Source: Muricea muricata (taxonomy: Eukaryota; Cnidaria; Anthozoa; Malacalcyonacea; Plexauridae). From it: a stretch of 64,000 nt of DNA. The notes below the pieces were generated by a model. It searched no databases. It was not told the origin of the DNA and saw only the letters and a program-made list of their open reading frames with translations. A program made the position numbers and the translations under genes. The stretch's first letter is position 1; every line of letters begins with the position of its first letter. Positions 1 to 11,500 of this stretch are shown in pieces. The stretch covers positions 806,001 to 870,000 of the forward strand of contig OY979725.1 of the NCBI GenBank assembly GCA_963855995.1, given 5' to 3'.

Positions 1-1242
1 AATAGAATTCCGTTCAATCAAGTACATATTAAAGACAAGAGATTTTCTTCGGGGTGTTTATGTAGTTGATGGTCGAATGTAACAGTTGGATGTTTCCTAG
101 AATAAAGAAATGCTTGTATTTTAAGATTTTAAAATGTTGGATAAGGCTTGTAAATATTAGTAGTCAAATTAGAACTGCAAAATAAATTTCTTTCTGTATA
201 TATTTTCTAATCATTGTATCAACTAGCATACTAAAAACTGATCTATAAAATGTCTATACAAATTGTTTTGCAAGTAACTGCAATGATGAGTTTCTTGTCA
301 TTCGAACAGGTATTCCCACATTTTACTGGTAAAAAATAGTCAAAATATTTATTTAGGAACAATTGGGAAAGGTATTTAGTGGTAGAAATACAAAGTAAAA
401 GTAGATGACCACAACATTTGAATGGCTATGAGTTAGCTTTCACAGCACTAGCAATATATAAATTGTACAACTAAAATAAAATAAAATAAAATACCAAAAT
501 TAATTTGAAATGAAGGTCAGGCTAGTCTTCTTTAACCAGGCTAGCCATGATCTTGCCTCATATAGTTTTGATATATTTTTAAAATGCATTCATATGGAAA
601 GCTTTCCAGCCTGGCTTGGCATGATCTTGCCTGAACAAAGCGATATGCATCAAGTCGACCAGCCCAGCTTAACCTGCCAGGCAATGATAAGACTACACAT
701 ACTTATGTTTCTTGTGATAACTTTACAGTGGAAAATAAGTGAAACAATTCCACCCATTGTCACTGTAATTCAATATTTCTATGAATAAATTTTACCAAAT
801 GTAAACATTTACACGTTCAAGAAAATTAATTGCACTATTTTAGCTGAGCAGGTGCCTGGCTTATATTAATGCAAATACAATATCAACAGCCTCAGTCTTA
901 GCTGTTATTTAGCAACCATAGCTGACTCAAACTCAGTCCTTGTATGAATGTTTACAGTATAAACTACAGTATTGAGTACTGCAGGTTACATCAGATGTCA
1001 ACGATTCAGCTTAATTTCTCTTTAGTTTTATTCTAGAAATTCGCTACTATAAGTAAGAGGTCTTTAACACTTCATCTAAACAAATTTTCCAGCCAGTATC
1101 AAATTATTTACCTGCGATTTAATTTCTTTCAACAATAAAATGTTCTTTATTCTTCACTGAACGGTGTTTCTTTTGGTAAAACTAAATTTGTCTTGATTTC
1201 ATTTCGTACGACGCCAGTTAAAAGCAAAAACACGCAAAAATG
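1..1242. other. AT-rich non-coding stretch
   Basis: No ORF here looks protein-like. The short plus-strand ORF at 510-788 has no recognisable domain. The sequence contains short poly-A and (AAAAT)-type runs near 470-490. It may be 3' flank or an intron of a gene outside the window. I see nothing else to annotate. Confidence 0.5.
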
Positions 1243-1572
1243 TCAATTTTCTAATAGTAATTTATAGTCCTCACTCCTCAAGTGAGGGCGGCCATTCTGA
1301 CACCTAATGACGTCATTGGTCCTTAACCCTGCCGCATGTGCATTGTGCAACCATATGGTGCAACCGTCCTTCGTATCAAACATGTCTAAACGAAGTTTGT
1401 TTTCTACTTCAACCGCATGTAGCGAAACGTCGCGTATTTCATCGTATCGTGCACACTCAAGCAGAACAAATGATATAAAACACAATGAAATACGCTTCGT
1501 TTCGCCACGATTGAACTGGAAAATGGGATTAAAACTCAGTGTTATACATCCGCACAAGGTGAGCAATCGCAT
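1243..1572 (-). CDS. Unrecognised ORF, possible OB-fold exon
   Basis: An open frame of 109 codons on the minus strand with a locally protein-like composition. The C-terminal half (about residues 45-109) alternates hydrophobic and polar residues in a beta-barrel manner: a FDTKDG turn, an IWLHN strand, NDVIRCQNG, then a final EDYKLLLEN strand. This resembles the L1-2 to strand-5 part of an OB fold as in RPA or SSB-like proteins (inference from pattern only). A candidate acceptor (TTTTCCAG) lies inside the ORF near 1,520, so the true exon could start there rather than at the ATG. It would be divergently oriented to the methyltransferase at 1,825, and the spacer could be a shared promoter. No partner exon was found. 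It may be a chance ORF. Confidence 0.28.
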   Translation of the reverse strand: MRLLTLCGCITLSFNPIFQFNRGETKRISLCFISFVLLECARYDEIRDVSLHAVEVENKLRLDMFDTKDGCTIWLHNAHAAGLRTNDVIRCQNGRPHLRSEDYKLLLEN

Positions 1573-1824
1573 ATCGGCTGAGCTGTGCGGCAGTTTTCCC
1601 TTAAAATAAAAAAGTTTTGTTTAATATAGACAGATATACATCCTGCACTAGAAATCCTCATCATTTGCTGTTCAAGTGGGGTTATCCAATATGACTGCAC
1701 GTCAAAAACATGACGTACTTCCGACTTCAGTATTCAAAAGCAAACAAATGTGCTGCCCAGCTACAGATGATCGCGATTAGTAAATTTCGTAATTATTTGC
1801 CTTTTCAGTTGCCCCCAAATCAAA

Positions 1825-2556
1825 ATGGAGGCGTACGCCTCAGCCTACGAAGAATTGAGCGAGCCCCAAACCGAACAGGGTTGTAAATATGTCAAGGAAT
1901 TAAACATTCCTGGTGGCGCTAAAGTGCTAGATATGGGTTGTGGTACTGGCCGCGTTACGAAGTACATCGCTGATATCGTTGGTTCTGATGGCGTAGTTCT
2001 CGGTATCGACCCTGATGCAGAAAGAATCAAAATTGCTCAAGAGAAATATAAAGACATCGCTCATCTTCAGTTCCATGTTGGCGATAGTCTTACAGGATTT
2101 CCACACGATGATGAGCCTTATTACGACTTCCATGTCAGCACAAATGCATTTCATTGGTTTCCACCGGACCAGAAGAAATTGTACATACAGAAAGCATACC
2201 AATCGTTAAAACCTGGAGGAAAATTGGCCATTTTGTCCGCGACTCTACTACATCCGGAAAGAAAGAACCAATATGAAGCCGAAAAAAATTATTCCCTGAC
2301 TGAAGACGAAATGCGAAAGCTATTTGAAGAGGTGGGTTTATTCACTAATGTGGTAGTTAAGCCAGTCACTGATGAATTTTATTTCAAGACGTACGAGACA
2401 TTCAAGCGCTGGGTCAAAGCTTCAACACATCGAGACCTAGACGACGTTGATCCAGACTTAATGAAAGTGGTGATGGCTGAAGTGGCTACATTTCACGATG
2501 ATGGCGGTGTTACTCTAGCTATGAAGCAAAACAGTGCGGTTGCACGTAAAAAATGA
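1825..2556 (+). CDS. Class I SAM-dependent methyltransferase, single exon
   Basis: The 243-aa protein has a Rossmann-type SAM fold. Motif I is VLDMGCGTGRVT (about residues 34-45). The acidic residue closing strand beta2 follows in LGIDPDAERI. Motif II/III is VGDSLTGFP and motif IV is FHVSTNAFHWFPP, then LKPGGKLAILSAT (motif VI). This layout and the FHWF segment are typical of the methyltransferase-11/juvenile-hormone-acid-methyltransferase-like group expanded in several marine invertebrates; the substrate cannot be told from sequence. There are no introns, unlike every conserved gene nearby except the SGNH pair. A TTTTCAG acceptor-like sequence lies 17 bp before the ATG, so a 5'-UTR intron is possible. 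An AATAAA is at 2,835. The ATG is the first in frame, and the stop is TGA. No signal peptide or membrane segment is seen. Confidence 0.85.
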   Translation: MEAYASAYEELSEPQTEQGCKYVKELNIPGGAKVLDMGCGTGRVTKYIADIVGSDGVVLGIDPDAERIKIAQEKYKDIAHLQFHVGDSLTGFPHDDEPYYDFHVSTNAFHWFPPDQKKLYIQKAYQSLKPGGKLAILSATLLHPERKNQYEAEKNYSLTEDEMRKLFEEVGLFTNVVVKPVTDEFYFKTYETFKRWVKASTHRDLDDVDPDLMKVVMAEVATFHDDGGVTLAMKQNSAVARKK

Positions 2557-2834
2557 GCAGATTTATACGCAGGAATAGCTCAATGAACAGTAATTACTGT
2601 ATTAGAACTGGAGGTAAAATATAGCTTACTTTCTATTTAAAGTGCCGATGGCTATGAAACGAAAATTTTTATTGCACGATGTGAAAGAATTTGCATAATG
2701 AATCATCAGAAAGTAGACTATAAAGGCTGTTTTCCAGTTACGCGTTTTACACACGTACGTAAGTCTAAATCAATATCAATGTTATATGTGAATCAATTCG
2801 GACTAGATCGGTTCGAACTAGAATGTAACAATTC

Positions 2835-2840
2835 AATAAA
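2835..2840 (+). terminator. Candidate poly(A) signal of methyltransferase
   Basis: A canonical AATAAA hexamer about 280 bp after the methyltransferase stop codon. It is positional evidence only. Confidence 0.3.
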
Positions 2841-4328
2841 CTATAGTACGAGTATACATAATAACACAAATATAAAAGAATATGTGACAATTTTAAAACA
2901 ACAATCAACACGTACTAGATTATAACGCTATCTAATTAGTAACAACATGCAATAGTTAGCCAGACTGATTTTAGGCAACGCGGATTCGAAACAGGAATTG
3001 AATTTTTGCATAATTTGGCATTTTAACTTATTTAACGTAACTTAACTAAGCTTGCGAAACTTAGCTACCACTAAAAACCATACCCAAACAGAATTAACTT
3101 GTCAAACACGAAATCGCGCACATACATTGCTGGCCTTTTACTTTAGCCGGAAGGCATAACTTAGTGTGAACAATTCAAATGCTTAGACATGCACTAAAGA
3201 GTAGAGCAAGGAACAGACATTATCTATGGACTTACTTTGGTTTGCAAACGCACCAATTAAACTTTAGACTTTAGCGTAGATACAGCTTCTTCTTTTACCC
3301 GTTCGCGTCGACGACTTATTGCCGAATGAATTATACGGACTAAGTTAGCTGTTTTTGCGCAAACACGCACCGGAATAGACCTTAGAAGTGCTTACGTCAC
3401 GCGGTTTTCAATGCATATAAATGTAAGGTAAATTTTCCCACATGTTTCCCACATTGCATTGCAATTCATTGCCGTGACGTAAGTACGTGTAACGTCTATT
3501 TGACACAATCGAAAAATCAATAGTTTTCGCAACGGGCATAGCGCGGCTAGGCTAAGCAACCGCATTACGCAATTTACTGGATGAAACGTGTTTCTAGTCG
3601 AGGGAAATATACTTGTTTACGCGTTTCGCTAGCTAAATTTACGCATTCGATAGGAACTGTTGGTTAACAGCGGAAAATAACAACTTGCTTGTTTAGGTCA
3701 AAAATTGTCCAAAAACCTACAGTGTGAACGTTAACACTATTTCTCACTGGCTGATCAATTTTGTCTGCGACATGTCGCACACAAAATCCAACCAGTTTAA
3801 AAGACAACCAGACAAAATTTTGTCGCGGCGACAATCAATACAGTTTGCAGTCACTCATCACACAATGCGGCATCATGTTAACTTGCATATTAAACATTAG
3901 TCAATATCCACACCATAAATAAAGCAAGTTAAGAATGTTTGGAAAGACAAAAGTAACATGTTAAGTTTTGATACATAAGACCTTCAAGTGTTTAGTTGAG
4001 CGCATAAACTACATAGCATTCATTCTGTTCACATTTTGACGGCATTTGGTAGACCTTGTACGTTGCTAACTATCTGCCTTGTTTGAAATATTTTATTTTA
4101 TCTATAATAACCCAGTACCCAGGGCATCTATCTAATAATACATTATCATAACCACAGCACTTTACTGACATATACAACACAATGTCATACTGGAGAAATT
4201 GATAACTGTGCAAGTTTTGTACAGATGCTAAGCGACTATGCTATTCACAAATGCTCCGTGGAAGCAGAAAACTTGATAAAAGTCTACGTGTTTCCACGTC
4301 TACACCTAGAATTTTACATTGTACTTCC
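2841..4328. other. Spacer between methyltransferase and beta-spectrin 3' ends
   Basis: The two genes converge here. No convincing coding frame is seen. An imperfect palindromic stretch around 3,680-3,850 carries ACAAAATTTTGT and TGTCGC/GCGACA elements and may be a decayed foldback element. A TTTATT at 4,092-4,097 (AATAAA on the minus strand) could end a spectrin 3' UTR. Confidence 0.4.
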
Positions 4329-4334
4329 TTTATT
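4329..4334 (-). terminator. Candidate poly(A) signal of beta-spectrin
   Basis: An AATAAA on the minus strand only about 10 bp after the spectrin stop codon. A second candidate is at 4,092-4,097. If the first is used, the 3' UTR would be unusually short, so the second is at least as likely. Confidence 0.3.
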
Positions 4335-4343
4335 GGTCCGCAG

Positions 4344-5544
4344 TTATTTCTTCCGTTTAAACAGACTTCGTTTTTTCTCTTTCTTTGGTAATTCTTGACC
4401 CTCGTTGTTCGATGTCTCTCGCAAATGTTGAATCCACTGGGCCATATCGTTCTGAATAGAAATTATAAAGTTAGGATGATATGTACCTATTTGATATTTA
4501 CATATTAAGGTCATTTGCAAGACAAAAAGTAAGTTAAAACACCATTGATCTGAGTAAAACTGAATAAAGCATCCTATTTATCTCAGGGACCCAATTTTGA
4601 AGCAGGAATATCTATAACGAGATGATATACTAAATCGATCAAAATTTCTGCGAATCAAATCGCGAGAAAACTTACAGCATCTTTAGCTTGGAATAAATAT
4701 TCGTTGCCATTTTCCATTCTAGATAAAATATTTGAAATTTCACAAACTTTAAAATGAGCCAAAGTATTGGGCAAGAATGTTGTTGCATATACAAACTGCT
4801 TACTTAAATCTGAAGACATTCTTTCGTTTATGATAATCATCAGCGACCTCTGTTTTTGATCCTCTCGACGACAACGAATGTAAAGCCTCGTTTAACTTCT
4901 CGGCGTCGTTTTGATCATCAAAGAAATGGAGCGAGCCATCTTTAAGGACAACGTAAAACTGTTTCCAGCGTCTAAAACACAAACGAATCATGATCATGTT
5001 TACATTTGAGATTACCTTGATATCGAAGGAAATAGATTCCGTTTCGAAATACCACATGTACGAACAGATCTGACCGCGGTTGGTAGAGTGACAATACTGA
5101 CGTGATAATCTGACCTGTTTGATGCCTTTTTATGTGGACCGTCCATGGTATGCTTCCTGATCAAGTATCCTTCGTTCCTGCTGTCATGATGGACATTTCC
5201 TTCCGCCATTTTGAATTCCTCCTGTTTCTCTTCATCATGTTCGCCGTTCTCTATCGCAGACGCTCTCTTGCGCGCTTCTTCTTCGGCTTGTTCTTGTTTT
5301 CTTCGAGCTTCTTCTGACAGGGAAAAAATACTTATTTTCAGGACCTCCAGGGACAGTTGGACAGTCAGAAATAGGACGGCATACCTTCTTCTTGGCGTTT
5401 TCTCTTAGCCTCTGCTTCTTCTTCTCTCTTTTTCTGTTCCTCCAGTTCTCTTTGTCTTTTTTCTTCTTCTTCCTTTCTCGCGAGTTCTTCCTTTTCCTTT
5501 TCCTGTTCCTCTTGTTGACGTCGTCTTGCTTCGCGCAACTCAAA
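4344..5544 (-). other. SPTBN1: Beta-spectrin charged linker and PH domain
   Basis: The exon at 5,385-5,544 encodes a long Glu/Lys/Arg-rich, probably helical linker. The PH domain (about residues 2,189-2,295) starts at [17 protein letters not shown], continues through [18 protein letters not shown] and [18 protein letters not shown], and ends in [11 protein letters not shown]. The Arg/Lys pattern in the first loop suits phosphoinositide binding, as known for spectrin PH domains. The protein ends in a basic tail, [13 protein letters not shown]. The presence of a PH domain marks the long, non-erythroid form. Confidence 0.94.
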
Positions 5545-8500
5545 CTACATCCAAGTGAAAAGACAAACAACATTATAATACAAGCAGAGCATGGTTTAAA
5601 TAGTTAAAGATCCAATGATTTTGTGGTAGTTTCATGAAAATATTGCCAGCAAACTTACCGCTGTCAAACGTTCTAAAGCTTTGAATCGTTCCTCATGACT
5701 GTTCACAAGTTTTTCGAAATTCTGGTGTTTTTCAATCAGCCTGTCAACTTCGGACTCGTTTTCCTGAAATAAAACAACACCTTTAGCGCATTTTGTGCAC
5801 TGCACACACAGAACGGCTGAGAACAAATAAGACCAAGGTACCTAACACAACTGGTATGCGCTGTGTTAGTTTTGCTAAGCCATTGTCGGCATTGCGCGTG
5901 CATGTATATGTACGATTGTATTTGTTTATATTCCTGTTTATGGAAAAGGTAAATGAACTACATACGGCATTTTTTTCTTCGTCCTTCTTCAAGTACGGTT
6001 CTTGCGTGAGCAACCATCCCTCAGCTTGATGAGCATCGCGAGCAAACTGCATCACTTCCAGAACTAAAAAAAATGGATGCAAAAATGTCAGATTCGTCGA
6101 TAAAAATTTGCTTCAATTCAGAACAAATTGGTATTGATTAAATCGAGCGTTACATCAGAATTCTAAGAATAACCATTTCGGGTAAAAATTGAAAGATGAT
6201 GTAAAATAAAAATTTATTATGACAGATAAAAATTTGCTATGCACAATTTTCTTCTTTTAAAAGCATCGGAGTCCTGACTCGGAATTATTGCTGGCTTATA
6301 CAAGATGAAAAAAGAAGTTTGCGTACTTAATTGCAGATGTTCCGAACGTCTTTCCCACTCTAAGGTCATCTTCTTTCGCACTTTGTCCAGGTTATCCAAC
6401 TTCGCTTGGATCTAAACACATAGGACAGCCATTTTCATACAATAATCCTTTGTGCCATCAACAGGAGAAAACCGCGGATAAAATAGTCGGGAAGTGTAAA
6501 AAAGCCTTTATCAAGACAAGCTATGTCCTGATCAAGACATGCCACGTATACTGTTAGTGTGCCAGGACGATTTTGAGAGAACATTAAGAAGACACTCGAG
6601 GGGACGAGTTATGAACAAAACCCCACAAGAAAACATTTCATCTGGAACTCACATCTTCCGCGGCGTAGTGATCCCGAGCAAGCAATGTTTTCCCCATGAG
6701 AACCACGGAGGAGAATCCTTCTTCTCTCGCATCTATTTCACTCTTTCTTTGTTGATGGAGCTCCATTAGCGACTCCGTTTCTGGTACATCACTGGCGAAA
6801 AAAAATATAAGGGAATGTCACCATACGCTACCATGTACCATTTACGATATGGATGTGCCGTGTACCACACAATACACCATGCTATACCAAACGGTACCAT
6901 ATACAATCCACCCACAACACAACCATACTATACATATACCAACCATACTAAACATCATACTATACACATACCATACACATACCATACAACATACCATACA
7001 CATACCATACACATACCATACACCATACCATACCATACCATACCATACCATACCATACCATACCATACCATACCATACCATACCATACCTATATACCTAT
7101 TACACATCTATATACTTATATACCATAGACAACCATGCTATATACGAAACACCATGACAACACACCATACCTTGATTTATCATAAGTCAATATCTGTCTT
7201 TGCATATCATTCATCCATCCCAATTGATCTTGAACGGCAATGCAGAATTTATAGTAATCATCAGAGTCGTCAAGTAATTTAGTTCTATGGCGAACTTTGC
7301 CAGTCAAATGATTCCAAGCGTCAACCACTTCTCTTTCCGTCTCTTTGATCTCGTCTTGTTTGTCGCCCGCGTAGGAACCCTGCAGTTCAGCGGACTCCTC
7401 TTGAACAGAATTGACCTGGGAATGAAAAATGACACCTAACATCTGCATTTACACTGTTGCAACTCAAGTTTGATCTTTATTTGTCCTTGGTCAACCTAAC
7501 CGTGCAGTTTAGTACAACGTAATTTTCGTATAATGCAAAACTATCCGATCATTCTGTGGAGCGATTTTGCCATGCTGTCGCGAAATAAAAATATTCCGTG
7601 AATACAAACCTGCTTCTCCAGGGGAGCTAGGTCAGCTTCGAAAGTTTCATGAAGTCGCTTCAGTCGATCGACGCTATTGAGATCTTTGCCTAGATCGTCC
7701 AGCATCTGACTTTCTTTCTCCTGGATGAAGAAGATGTTGAAGAGTTTGACAAGTTTGAAAAACGTGAAATCGGGTTATTTTGTACAATTTTATTCGAGGA
7801 AGAACAACGGCAAAAATACACCACCTGAATCATGCCAAGAACTTCTTTCGCGTGACTGTTGTACATGTGGAGCTGTTTGGCAGCTTCCAGCAACTAGAAA
7901 GGCAAGGAAACGATTGAATGAATGGTAAATAAACGTGCTTGCAGTAAGGAATTGTGGAGTATGATACTGAGCTGTTTAGTATGGGGTAAAGTATGGTAGA
8001 CGACTGGTATACACTAGGTATATGGTAGTAATATGGCATAGAATAGTATGGTATGGTATGGTAAGAAATATATGGCGTGGCATGGTATGGTGCAATATAT
8101 AGTATGTTACAATATATGGTATGTTACAATATATGGTATGTTGCAATTTATGGTATGTTGCAATTTATGGTATGTTACAATATATGGTATGTCACAATAT
8201 ATAGTATAGTGTGATAAACGGTGTGGTATAGAATGGTCTGTTATATGATATATTGTATAGTAGTACGTAAGTTAGTGTCATACCAGAGAGTAGGTACGCA
8301 GCAATAAACACAATACCTGTATTCGTGTGTTCATAAGCTCGAGCAGGTTCGCCCAGGCTTCATTCACAGTGTCTTTATGTTGAGCAATGGTCGCGGCATC
8401 AGAATGTCCAGTCCCTATGAGCTGATCACAAACTTCGTTGGTTTTCGCTAGTCGTTCATTTCCAATATTTGTCGTGTCTTGTTTGAAGTCCTCAAACTTC

Positions 8501-11500
8501 TGCATCAACATCTACAATAGATAATAGATATAATCACTATATTAAGTCATTACTAGTGCCTTGTAGTACGAAATAAACCCTACTCAATAAAGGAGAAAGG
8601 CATAAGGGAGACACTCTAACTTTACCTCACACTGTTCTAGATCTTGTCCGCAGTCTTGTGATCTTGCAATCACTTCACGGTCTGCTATCCATTGTTCAAG
8701 ATCGTCCACCTAAAAAGAAAAGTAAGAAATATTTTAGTTATCACACTGGAAGCATCCTGCAGGCATTGAAGCAAAATTTGATCGTTTTATTTACCTCTAA
8801 TTTCTCCTGTTACTTACCTCTCTGATGAGCTGGTACAGTTTATGTGTTTCATCCAGTTTGCCTCGTCTTTCTTCAGCCAAATCTTTTAAGCCTGCATACA
8901 ATTTTTCAAGCTGAGACTGTCGGACATTGATCGTTTCACTAAATCAAAACAGAAAAAAATCGTCAAAACGGCGCTAAGTCATAATACTGCTCATTATCGT
9001 TAGTTTTAAGCTGTTAATCTTCTCAGCTGTCCAAGTAACGGTTTATAAATCTACAAACCAATAAATCCAGTGATAAACAAACTTTATTTATACTGGATAG
9101 CTTTATTAATTGTAAACTGTTCTTCCTAAATAGAGGTCCAGTAAGGATCATCTCTTATTGATCCAGTGTTACTACAGGAGGAAACCTAAACTAACATAAA
9201 CTCATTCGTATTTCACAGGTCAAAATTCCTTATCCTTCTAAAATGTTCTTCCTAGAGGTCCATTATAAGCTCCAGTCAAGAGAATGTTGTTACAACACTG
9301 GTTAAAAATGGGATACCTTTCCGGGTGACCGCTGTCTGTCAGGTTTCGGGCTCGTTCTCCTAATTCGTTCACAGTTTCGGCATAATCAGCAATGGCGGCT
9401 TCAATTGTATCATGTTTCTTGATAAGTTGACCCGCACTCGGCTCGTCTTTACCTCGGTCATCTCCCATCATGTAGAGCTCTTGCTCACTCATCCACGCCT
9501 CGGCTTCCGAAACATCGTAGTAATACTACAAGAAATACAATATTGAAACATTATTACTGCGAATAACCAAAATGTGCAAACCCGTTTTCACCGAACACCA
9601 AGTGTCACTGGATGTGCCTTCCAGAATTCTAAACCTCAGAGCAGCATAGTACTCGTGGGTTCGACGACTTAGCGTTGGTAGAATCCAGAGGTAATTTGAA
9701 ATTTTGGACACTTAACTTTTGTTAGCCAGTTAGACGACCAAACACATAAAACTGAAAGTATACCTGTTTCGCTTGTGCAGAGACGTCAAGTTGTGTTTGG
9801 TATTTATCTGACAAATCTTTCAAGTTATCCCAGTTTTGTTCAAGTTCGTCAATTCTCTGTCGTACAACTTCCGACTCAGGGTGTTCGTCTTCGATCATCT
9901 CTTCACCTTGCTTTACCAAGGCATCTTTCTGTGCCTGATGGATATCGATCTCCGCACGGAGGTTCTAGGAGTGGAAATTGAAGCTACGTTATTTTGTGAT
10001 CATCAAGCTACACTTATCAATGAGAATAGTGATCCTAACTAACTAACAGCGACGATTGTAGATAATATTCTTATCCAAGAACAACACCAGTTAAAACCGG
10101 AGTTGGTAGATTTTATGAATAAATAGGCCAAACTGTCATTGGTACCGCCATAATAACAAAGAGAACAAAAGACAAATACAAAGGAAAACAATGAGCATTG
10201 TTTCGAGAACAAAAGGAAAATACAAAGAAAAACAATGAGCATTGTTTCGAGAACAAAAGGCGAATACAAAGGAAACCAATGAGCATTGTTTTGAAAACAA
10301 AAGGCAAATACAAAGGAAAACAATGAGCATTGTTTCGAGAACAAAAGGCAAATACAAAGGAAAACAATGAGCATTGTTTTGAGAACAAAAGGCAAATACA
10401 AAGGAAACCAATGGGCATTGTTTTGAGAACAAAAGGAAAATACAAAGGAAAACAATGGGCATTGTTTTGAGAACAAAAGCCAAATACAAAACGAAAACAA
10501 TGAGCACTGTTAAAAATTGGGTTTATTTATGCAGGCAATCTACCAAGCCTGGTTAAAACGAAACAAAATATTACTTGGTGTTTCTTTTGGAGTCGTTGTA
10601 CTTCAAAGAGATCCGAGCCATAATTTGTTGATTTCACTTGTGGTTCTTTCTCTCGTATCCATTCCTGGAAGAATAAATTCAAACAGTCACTAGGGATAAT
10701 TCCTATTGGATTACGGAGATATCTGTCTGCAAACTCCACTTTTCAATCATGTACAAAGCTCACGATGGCTTGTCTACCAGGAGGCATCTGCATGGCTGGC
10801 ATCTTAAGGTATGTAAAATAATCATAATACCAGTTCATCATCCACGTCTCTGTTGAATTGGAAGAATTTCACTTGATCTTCGAGTTCCTTGCTGCGAGCA
10901 CCAAGTGGTCCTTCAAGCGCATCAAAACTGTTTAAAAAAATATAAAAAAAAAACTTAGTTTACAAAAAGCCCTAAAAAATTTAGTAACAAGCATTTGCAA
11001 ACAAACAAAAGAATGATGAAGACTTGAACGATGTAATTGATCTGAAATACTGCGCATAGTCCCTACCTAGCTTCCAATTCTTCTTTTTTAGACGCCACAA
11101 TCTCGGGTTCTATCATTCCTGCATCCACCATGTCTGGTTCGTTACTGAGTTCTTGCAGACGCTGTCGTTTGGTCAAAATTTCTTTCTCTAAGGCCTGAAG
11201 TAACACAATTGCACTGTAAACTTGTAGAAATGATCTCTTGCTAACCGAGCTAACCTTCCCCACACGGACAGCTCCAAAGCACAATTACAGACGCCCGTTT
11301 CACAGCCCAAAACACAGCCACAGTCTGTCTCACCTTATGTTTCTGGTACAGCTTCGTAGCTGTGATGATGTCGGTCGCTTTCTCGGTCGTGATTACAGAG
11401 GTCTCACATTCTTGAACCCACGTCGTCATATTCTGCACATCAGTTTTAAATTCTTCTCCCTTATGGGCGGCAGAGATCTTCTTGCCTTTGTTTTTACACA

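Noticed and set aside
5235-5573. 112-aa Lys/Arg-rich minus-strand ORF
   Set aside because: Frame-shifted shadow of the spectrin charged linker exon 5,385-5,544. The correct frame splices to both neighbours.
6815-7282. ORFs rich in [12 protein letters not shown] on both strands
   Set aside because: Translation of the CCATA pentamer array within a spectrin intron.
10039-10507. Long overlapping minus-strand ORFs rich in [14 protein letters not shown]
   Set aside because: They read through the 44-bp array of a MITE in all three frames. The unit length is not a multiple of three and the frames are open only because the unit lacks stops.
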